From a virus, in the IMG/VR virus record IMGVR_UViG_3300031351_000008, positions 1-33,267 of that record: 33,267 nucleotides of DNA. The stretch is one strand, 5' to 3'. The notes below the pieces were generated by a model that was not told the origin of the DNA, made no database searches, and worked only from the letters and a program-made list of their open reading frames with translations. Each line of letters begins with the position of its first letter. Within the stretch, counting starts at the first letter, position 1. This document shows positions 28,911-33,267 of the stretch, piece by piece. Both the position numbers and the translations under genes were made by a program.

Positions 28911-29614
28911 CTTAACTCCATAACCTCTTGACAACAGCGTTTGGCTGCGATTTCGCAGTATTTCTCTTCTATTTCTATGCCGATGCACTTGCGATTGTGA
29001 TGTTTGGCAGCAACCATTACTGAGCCTGTGCCTAAGAATGGATCCAAAATAATCTCACCAGGAGTTCTTGATATAAGTCGCTTAACCAATGCGAGAGGCA
29101 ATTGAGCGGGACCAAAACGCCCCTCTTTGAAGTTCGATTGCGGTGTGGCACAAGCAAACCAATTAACAGTATTAGTTTCATTCCAGCGTAGCATTGGCGT
29201 TTTATCGCCTTTACGGGCAATAATTACCCAATCCGTCATAGCATTCCACTCCCCCGATATTCGCCGAGTGCCTGCAACGAAGTTAGTCTTGCACCAGACA
29301 AAAAGTTGTGAATATGTCCACCCTATATCTTCTAGCATCGGCTTGAACCACCAAAGCATTCGTTCTGATACCGCCACATAAAGCCGACAGGAATTGGCTG
29401 CCACTTCAAAGGCAAGCTTCCCCCATTCCCTTGAGAAACTATGCCATTCCTCATCTGAAAGGCGGTCCTCAAAGGTATCCCCATAGTCAAGCCCGATATT
29501 GTAAGGAGGTGAAGTCAGCATTAAATCCACACTCTTATCGGGTAAAGTAGGAAGTATCTCCCTGCAATCCCCATGATAGATTGTTACCCACTTGTCTTGA
29601 TAATAAGGTGTCAT
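28907..29614 (-). CDS. DNA methyltransferase, beta class (N6-adenine or N4-cytosine)
   Basis: 235 residues. Catalytic motif TSPPYNIG at 34-41, then a target-recognition part, then the AdoMet pocket DPFLGTG at 191-197 followed by IGIEIEEKYCEIAAKR. The order (catalytic motif first) marks the beta class, like CcrM or HinfI-type enzymes. TSPPY does not by itself decide between adenine-N6 and cytosine-N4. No partner restriction gene is visible, so it is an orphan phage methylase, probably protecting phage DNA or acting in regulation. Confidence 0.9.
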   Translation of the reverse strand: MTPYYQDKWVTIYHGDCREILPTLPDKSVDLMLTSPPYNIGLDYGDTFEDRLSDEEWHSFSREWGKLAFEVAANSCRLYVAVSERMLWWFKPMLEDIGWTYSQLFVWCKTNFVAGTRRISGEWNAMTDWVIIARKGDKTPMLRWNETNTVNWFACATPQSNFKEGRFGPAQLPLALVKRLISRTPGEIILDPFLGTGSVMVAAKHHNRKCIGIEIEEKYCEIAAKRCCQEVMELR

Positions 29615-29796
29615 TTCCTCTCCGTAGGATTGGGCTTCTGTCTCATAAGTTTGTCTATCTCCTCAACATCTTCTATCTTCGTTTCACACTGAATACTATC
29701 CTTCTTAGGCGGTATCCAGTCCTTGCGTTTGAACCTCTTATAAATTCGAGGCCACCGTTTCCTGCTTTGTTCGTTTAAGCTATCTATAAAGTTCAT
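29611..29796 (-). CDS. Small basic protein upstream of the methyltransferase
   Basis: 61 residues from ATG 29796. Reads MNFIDSLNEQSRKRWPRIYK then RFKRKDWIPPKKD, an acidic middle and a charged end. The stop overlaps the methyltransferase start (ATGA). A terminator-like T run lies directly before the ATG. Function unknown. Confidence 0.55.
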   Translation of the reverse strand: MNFIDSLNEQSRKRWPRIYKRFKRKDWIPPKKDSIQCETKIEDVEEIDKLMRQKPNPTERK

Positions 29797-29799
29797 AAT

Positions 29800-29830
29800 A
29801 AAAAAGACGAGCACGGTTTCCCGATACTCG
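29800..29830 (-). terminator. Terminator-like hairpin with GAAA loop
   Basis: Minus strand CGAG-TAT-CGG-GAAA-CCG-TG-CTCG followed by TCTTTTTTATT. Lies between the DUF2292-like gene and the methyltransferase unit; the T run reaches the next ATG. Confidence 0.65.
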
Positions 29831-29857
29831 CCCCCCGACTTGTTCGATAAGGCTTAG

Positions 29858-30022
29858 TTAATCCTTAACGCTCTCTATCCTTCTCTTATGCACTACCTTT
29901 CCGTTCTCCATAATAATTTCAATCGTCCCATAAGGCACTTCACGCATTAGCATAATAGCCTTTGCCTCTTGAAGATTCAAGGTTTGTTTTACCTTTTCTA
30001 TCAGCTTTATACCGTCACTCAT
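29858..30022 (-). CDS. Small DUF2292/YezD-like protein
   Basis: 54 residues from the ATG at 30022, which overlaps the upstream stop (ATGA). Core REVPYGTIEIIMENGKVVHK then RRIESVKD fits DUF2292 (VxYGxIxIxxxxGKV). N-terminal helix LIEKVKQTLNLQEAKAIMLM. Related in plan to the 49-residue protein at 20962-21111. Confidence 0.65.
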   Translation of the reverse strand: MSDGIKLIEKVKQTLNLQEAKAIMLMREVPYGTIEIIMENGKVVHKRRIESVKD

Positions 30023-30381
30023 TTTAGAAACTTGTCTTTGAGGGATTGCAACTCTGATTCACTTATTATAAAACTACCGATAGGCATGGCTGTTGAATAG
30101 TTATTCTCAATCTCTCCAAATATCTCCCTCGCTACCTCTTGGCGGGCTTGCTGGATTAGCTCCTCAAAGACATTACCCATCATAAGCATAATGTCTTGTT
30201 TCTGCCCAGGTGTTTCAACGACAATTATGTGTTTGTCATACCATTCTACATCGGCATCTCGCTGGGCTTCGGCTGTTAATCTATATTCAGCAATATGCCC
30301 GCTATAAGCTGTCGCAAAATCTATCTCCAATAATTGCTCTAACTGTTCATCACTCAATACGGGTGGCTTCTCTTTCTCCAT
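30019..30381 (-). CDS. Hypothetical phage protein
   Basis: 120 residues, ATG at 30381 with GGAGGTAAC upstream. Helical and acidic: LSDEQLEQLLEIDFATAYSG, then EAQRDADVEWYDKHI, and FEELIQQARQEVAREIFGEI. Looks like a small phage early protein; function unknown. Overlaps the DUF2292-like gene. Confidence 0.6.
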   Translation of the reverse strand: MEKEKPPVLSDEQLEQLLEIDFATAYSGHIAEYRLTAEAQRDADVEWYDKHIIVVETPGQKQDIMLMMGNVFEELIQQARQEVAREIFGEIENNYSTAMPIGSFIISESELQSLKDKFLK

Positions 30382-30389
30382 GTTACCTC

Positions 30390-30629
30390 CTATTTATGAA
30401 ACAGGGCGAGAATCTGTTTACGGCACTGTTCAAATGCTCCATATTCAGGGTCAAGAGTTAGTTTGCCATCAAAGGGATTCTCCACCTTCTCTATCTCCTC
30501 GCATAGTTCCTTAATGAGTTTGTCAAGCTGGTCTGTTAGAACAATACTGGGGTGTTCTACTCCACATTGCCCATCATTCAAGCCTGCTCCATACATAATT
30601 AAAAGACCTTGTGCTATCTTCTCTCTCAT
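30390..30629 (-). CDS. Hypothetical phage protein
   Basis: 79 residues from ATG 30629, with AGGAGGGATGAT upstream; an in-frame TTG at 30647 lies before that site. Reads MREKIAQGLLIMYGAGLNDG, LTDQLDKLIKELCEEIEK and a Cys near the end. Small helical early protein; function unknown. Confidence 0.55.
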   Translation of the reverse strand: MREKIAQGLLIMYGAGLNDGQCGVEHPSIVLTDQLDKLIKELCEEIEKVENPFDGKLTLDPEYGAFEQCRKQILALFHK

Positions 30630-30630
30630 A

Positions 30631-31056
30631 TCATCCCTCCTGTTCAAGTTCTTTTATCTTAACTTTGAGATTTGCTTTTAATTCTTCCAGCTCCGGCACG
30701 GTAAAGTGCTTTTCTTCTGTGGCTTTATCTTCTAGTTCAACGTCAACACCTTCGCCGTAGAGAGCGATAATTGCCCGCCGATATTTCAAGGTTTCGCCAT
30801 CGCCATATTTATTACACCGCTTGCATTGCAAGTGTACATTCCGGGGATCAAAGAAGGTGGCTGCAAAGTTCCGTTTAATAAAGTGTCCTGCATCAGCTTC
30901 GGTTCGTCTAACTAGCTTTGAACAAGTAATGCAGTTCCCGTAATCCAATGTCCCAGTAGTGCGCTGGCAATCTTCCATGCGCCTCAATTTACTGAACAGA
31001 ACCCAGCACTCCTTCTTGAGCTTCCTTACGCTTTTATACTTTGGCTTCTTTATCAT
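30631..31056 (-). CDS. ninG: NinG-type recombination endonuclease (Rap-like)
   Basis: 141 residues. A Cys pair at 42/45 (CITC), then ADAGHFIKRNF, then DPRNVHLQCKRCNKYGDGET with Cys 78/81 and a helical end: the pattern of phage lambda NinG (Rap), which cuts branched DNA in recombination. The ADAGHFI and DPRNVH-xQC-xxCN motifs are hallmarks of the family. Overlaps the DUF551 gene by ATGA. It is in the replication and recombination block, as expected. Confidence 0.85.
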   Translation of the reverse strand: MIKKPKYKSVRKLKKECWVLFSKLRRMEDCQRTTGTLDYGNCITCSKLVRRTEADAGHFIKRNFAATFFDPRNVHLQCKRCNKYGDGETLKYRRAIIALYGEGVDVELEDKATEEKHFTVPELEELKANLKVKIKELEQEG

Positions 31057-31307
31057 CTTCCCTTCTGCTCTAAATCATGTGGATTTACGGGTAGTGGCAT
31101 CCAGTGAGTAATCTTGCCTACCCATTCCACTTTAGCAGGAACGCCGACATACCAAGTTTCATCCCTTCTATTATAAAACCCGATATTTATTGAGCATGAG
31201 TTCGCTATTAAAACCTCTTCTGATAGCCAAGGGTGATTTATATTCCATTGCCCTTCTGGTAGCCTGTCACTTACCTTTACCCAATCTTGAACCTGATTAC
31301 TACTCAA
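31053..31307 (-). CDS. DUF551 protein
   Basis: 84 residues with a TTG start at 31307, chosen because GGAGG lies five bases upstream; a GTG at 31313 overlaps that site. Pattern DWVKVSDRLPE ... EVLIANS ... NRRDETWYVG ... ITHWMPLPVNP is the DUF551 fold found in many phages. Function unknown. Confidence 0.8.
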   Translation of the reverse strand: MSSNQVQDWVKVSDRLPEGQWNINHPWLSEEVLIANSCSINIGFYNRRDETWYVGVPAKVEWVGKITHWMPLPVNPHDLEQKGR

Positions 31308-31354
31308 CTGCACCTCCTTTACTCATTAACTTAATCTCCTAACTCCAAATCACC

Positions 31355-31654
31355 TTAGCCTATTCCCTTGCTTTTCTTGTCCTTTAGAAATCTATCCCAG
31401 AAGTTCACCCATTCATTGCGAGGGATGGTCATCATCTCTGCAACTAAGGGTGAAATGTCAAACTTCTCAAGTGTTCCCCTTATCTCCCTTACTACCTGCT
31501 GGTGTTCTGCTAACATCTTCTCATAAGTATCATCGAGTTGGGCTACCATTCCTGCCAGCATTAATGGTGTGGTTCTGATTGTCTCCTCTTGTATAATTAC
31601 TTCTCTACCTTGAAACTTTATCTTAAATTCACTCAATACATCTGGCTTCTTCAT
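31355..31654 (-). CDS. Hypothetical phage protein
   Basis: 99 residues, ATG at 31654 with GGAG two bases upstream. Begins with a small sheet (EFKIKFQGREVIIQEETI), then a long helix (LMLAGMVAQLDDTYEKMLAE), and ends in Trp-rich NEWVNFWDRFLKDK. No recognised family. Confidence 0.55.
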   Translation of the reverse strand: MKKPDVLSEFKIKFQGREVIIQEETIRTTPLMLAGMVAQLDDTYEKMLAEHQQVVREIRGTLEKFDISPLVAEMMTIPRNEWVNFWDRFLKDKKSKGIG

Positions 31655-31660
31655 TTCTCC

Positions 31661-31864
31661 TTACTCCTCTGTCTCGCTTGGTAGTGGTTTTATATCCTCT
31701 ACATCTATGGCTGTGCATTGCCTTAATTCCTGATAGGCTTCCAACGCCTCAATGCCTAGCTGGATTGCCCCCACCCAGTCAATATCAGTCAATTTAGGGT
31801 TTGTGTTAGCAATGAGTTTTTGCTTAATAACCCTGTTTCTTTTAATAGCTTCTTCTAATGTCAT
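31661..31864 (-). CDS. Small hypothetical phage protein
   Basis: 67 residues from ATG 31864, which has GGAGGAG upstream; an upstream in-frame start would add 18 basic residues across this site. Reads MTLEEAIKRNRVIKQKL, then DWVGAIQLGIEALEAYQELR. The helix with IQLGIEAL recalls small phage proteins of unknown function. Confidence 0.6.
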   Translation of the reverse strand: MTLEEAIKRNRVIKQKLIANTNPKLTDIDWVGAIQLGIEALEAYQELRQCTAIDVEDIKPLPSETEE

Positions 31865-31868
31865 ATCT

Positions 31869-32198
31869 TTACTCCTCCTTAATACCCCATTCCTTGAGCT
31901 GGGCTTGCCACTTCTCATTACTTATCTCAAAGGCAGAACCACAATAATCACACTCATACTGCCGCTGTTCTTCTATCCACTTCACCACATCTTCTCTCCC
32001 TGCCTTCCGAGCCTCAGCCACTTCATTATCTCGTGAGTGATAGGTGATTTCAGCCTGGTGTTCTAAAGTTGCTTTATATTCCGTGCCTAATGCGTCAGCC
32101 TGCATCCATGTCCCAGGAATGCCTCGTTTCCCATACCAATCCTTTGTGAATTGGTTGTATTCCTCCAATGTCATCACAGTATCTTCCCATGTATTCAT
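31869..32198 (-). CDS. Hypothetical phage protein with CxxC
   Basis: 109 residues, ATG at 32198 with AGGAGGAATAGC upstream. Helical N-terminus (TLEEYNQFTKDWYGKRGI), a charged coil (SRDNEVAEARKAGREDVVKW) and a Cys pair near the end (ECDYCGSAFE). Function unknown. Confidence 0.55.
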   Translation of the reverse strand: MNTWEDTVMTLEEYNQFTKDWYGKRGIPGTWMQADALGTEYKATLEHQAEITYHSRDNEVAEARKAGREDVVKWIEEQRQYECDYCGSAFEISNEKWQAQLKEWGIKEE

Positions 32199-32199
32199 G

Positions 32200-32478
32200 C
32201 TATTCCTCCTTGGAGAGTTCTTGTTTCTCCATAGTATCTTTTGTATAATCTAAAAAGCTCGGCAATCCCTCAAAACTACCATATGCCACAGTTTTATCAT
32301 CCTCATCCCTGATTGTTATGGTTTTAACCTCGCCATTAGGCATTTGAATTGTGAAGTGTATTTTGGTTCGTGGTGCTTCCCAAGCCTTCATCATTTCATC
32401 GAACGCATTACAGGCATCTTCCAATGTATGACATATTTGACCTCCACCAACCTGAATTACAATTACTTTAGCTTCCAT
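32200..32478 (-). CDS. Hypothetical phage protein
   Basis: 92 residues, ATG at 32478 with GGAGGAATAT upstream. Beta-rich with one helix: AKVIVIQVGGG, then LEDACNAFDEMMKAWE and HFTIQMPNGEVKTITIRDED. Acidic tail. No family recognised. Confidence 0.55.
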   Translation of the reverse strand: MEAKVIVIQVGGGQICHTLEDACNAFDEMMKAWEAPRTKIHFTIQMPNGEVKTITIRDEDDKTVAYGSFEGLPSFLDYTKDTMEKQELSKEE

Positions 32479-32507
32479 ATTCCTCCTTTCTTTGTTCCCT
32501 CTCTGGG

Positions 32508-33267
32508 TTACAAATCCTCTTGAGATTGCTGTATATTCAGAAAGTTCGTTCCCTCATCATCGTATTGAAATGTCCATTGCATATTCTTGGGGTGTACTTT
32601 CTTATCAGCAGGGACTTTAGCATCAACGATTTTGAGTTTACTTGAATCCATTGCTAGGTAAAGGTCTGCGTTTTTGAGTGTTCCTTCACCCCCCACTGCA
32701 ATGTCTCTATGATAAGGCTTCTGCAAGCCAATAACTGCTGAACTATTCAATGGTACTAGCTTGTTACTGACCTTCTTTACTGCTGCCCCTATCACATAGA
32801 AATCTACACCATCAGGAGCATCTATATAATCAATAACATATAGAGTATCCGGCTCTTTAATATAGTCGTGAAAATTATTCTGAACAAAATAGATAAAGCG
32901 AGGCTGCTTCGCTAAGTCAATCCCCATTGCCTTGAAGCGGTCATACATCTGCTCTTGCCCACCTTCCATGTTGCTCAATAACTTAATATTTCTTTTGCCG
33001 AGATTCAGGGCTACCGTCCTATATAAGAATCCTGTCTTGCCACTAGACTTAGAACCCGCCACTATTGTAGTAGTCCCTGGGTAAAGGAATACATATTTTC
33101 GCAGGTCAAATGGCAATACTATATGGGAATCCCTACGCCCAGTCATATTCGTAAAGTCAATCGGTTGTGTGCCATCTTGAATGGGACGGTAATAGCCATC
33201 ATTTTTGCCAATAGGCTCACATATCGGATTGCCAACTTTAGGGTAACATAGTTCATGTATATACTTC
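32508..33267 (-). CDS. RecA/DnaB-like ATPase (N-terminus outside window)
   Basis: The frame continues past the right edge without a start; an internal ATG at 33146 has no ribosome site. Walker A is AGSKSSGKTG and the strand DTLYVIDYID gives Walker B. Between and after them are RecA-core-like pieces (LGKRNIKLLSNMEGGQEQMY, YVIGAAVKKVSNKLV, SSAVIGLQKP). The visible N-terminal part (PKVGNPICEPIGKNDGYYRP) precedes the ATPase core. Phage proteins of this type are replication or recombination ATPases, sometimes with an added DNA-binding or primase-like domain. Whether it acts as a helicase is open. Confidence 0.75.
   Translation of the reverse strand, partial: KYIHELCYPKVGNPICEPIGKNDGYYRPIQDGTQPIDFTNMTGRRDSHIVLPFDLRKYVFLYPGTTTIVAGSKSSGKTGFLYRTVALNLGKRNIKLLSNMEGGQEQMYDRFKAMGIDLAKQPRFIYFVQNNFHDYIKEPDTLYVIDYIDAPDGVDFYVIGAAVKKVSNKLVPLNSSAVIGLQKPYHRDIAVGGEGTLKNADLYLAMDSSKLKIVDAKVPADKKVHPKNMQWTFQYDDEGTNFLNIQQSQEDL

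Noticed and set aside
29032-29220. Second leftward frame inside the methyltransferase gene
   Set aside because: Lies wholly within the catalytic gene in another frame; no ribosome site.
1-33267. Integrase, att sites or lysogeny genes
   Set aside because: None is recognisable here; whether the phage is temperate cannot be judged from this window.
1-33267. tRNA or rRNA genes
   Set aside because: No cloverleaf or rRNA-like sequence found by eye; the boxA-like elements are next to protein genes only.

Overview
The window is a stretch of an uncultured tailed-phage (Caudoviricetes) genome or prophage. The portal, both terminase subunits, a scaffold-like protein, a P22-type coat protein, tail-fibre proteins, NinG and a DUF551 protein are recognisable. 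No integrase, rRNA, tRNA or clearly bacterial housekeeping gene is visible. Genes are packed with ATGA, TAATG and GTGA overlaps, strong GGAGG ribosome sites and some GTG or TTG starts. The host cannot be named from this sequence. No tape-measure, tail-sheath or tail-tube gene is recognisable and there is one very large membrane-segment-containing virion-type protein, so a short-tailed (podovirus-like) particle is likely but unproven.

Layout. Almost everything is transcribed leftwards (minus strand), so the functional order runs from high to low coordinates. 33267-28300: replication, recombination and modification block (RecA-like ATPase, small phage proteins, DUF551, NinG, a DUF2292-like protein, a beta-class DNA methyltransferase, a DnaJ-type zinc protein). 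28164-26560: small HTH protein, then a run of tiny membrane proteins (likely holin or lysis accessory genes) containing a translationally coupled 17-residue cationic amphipathic peptide. 24783-26509: the only large rightward cluster, five small genes of unknown function. 24665-20532: small terminase, small conserved phage proteins, an HExxH protein, large terminase. 20449-9225: portal, two repeat proteins, a 1729-residue virion-type protein, an HNH/zinc-ribbon cassette with its own promoters, scaffold-like protein, coat protein, FmdB-like zinc ribbon. 9158-1: head and tail decoration and fibre proteins, one with a strict 8-residue repeat; the last gene runs off the left edge. The ATPase at the right edge is also cut by the window.

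Most interesting region. In the rightward cluster, genes are embedded in modules made of a boxA-like CTTTAACA element, a 5' stem arm, the gene, and a 3' arm complementary to the 5' arm across the gene. Modules 1 and 3 share homologous inner sequence, but five of seven outer base pairs differ by compensatory double changes. This looks like an rRNA-operon-style layout (boxA plus a long-range processing stem) applied to protein genes, or possibly cassette ends acting as DNA. Terminator-like hairpins lie directly upstream of the portal and scaffold ribosome sites, which would fit transcription antitermination; this link is inference.

Other points: a 20-bp direct repeat shows that the start of the large terminase gene is duplicated around a 121-codon gene; two paralogous small zinc ribbons lie on opposite strands; a C-terminal domain of the DnaJ-type zinc protein is duplicated and frame-displaced; and many micro-genes of 17 to 54 codons occur. 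After counting these, no stretch longer than 300 bases lacks a gene.
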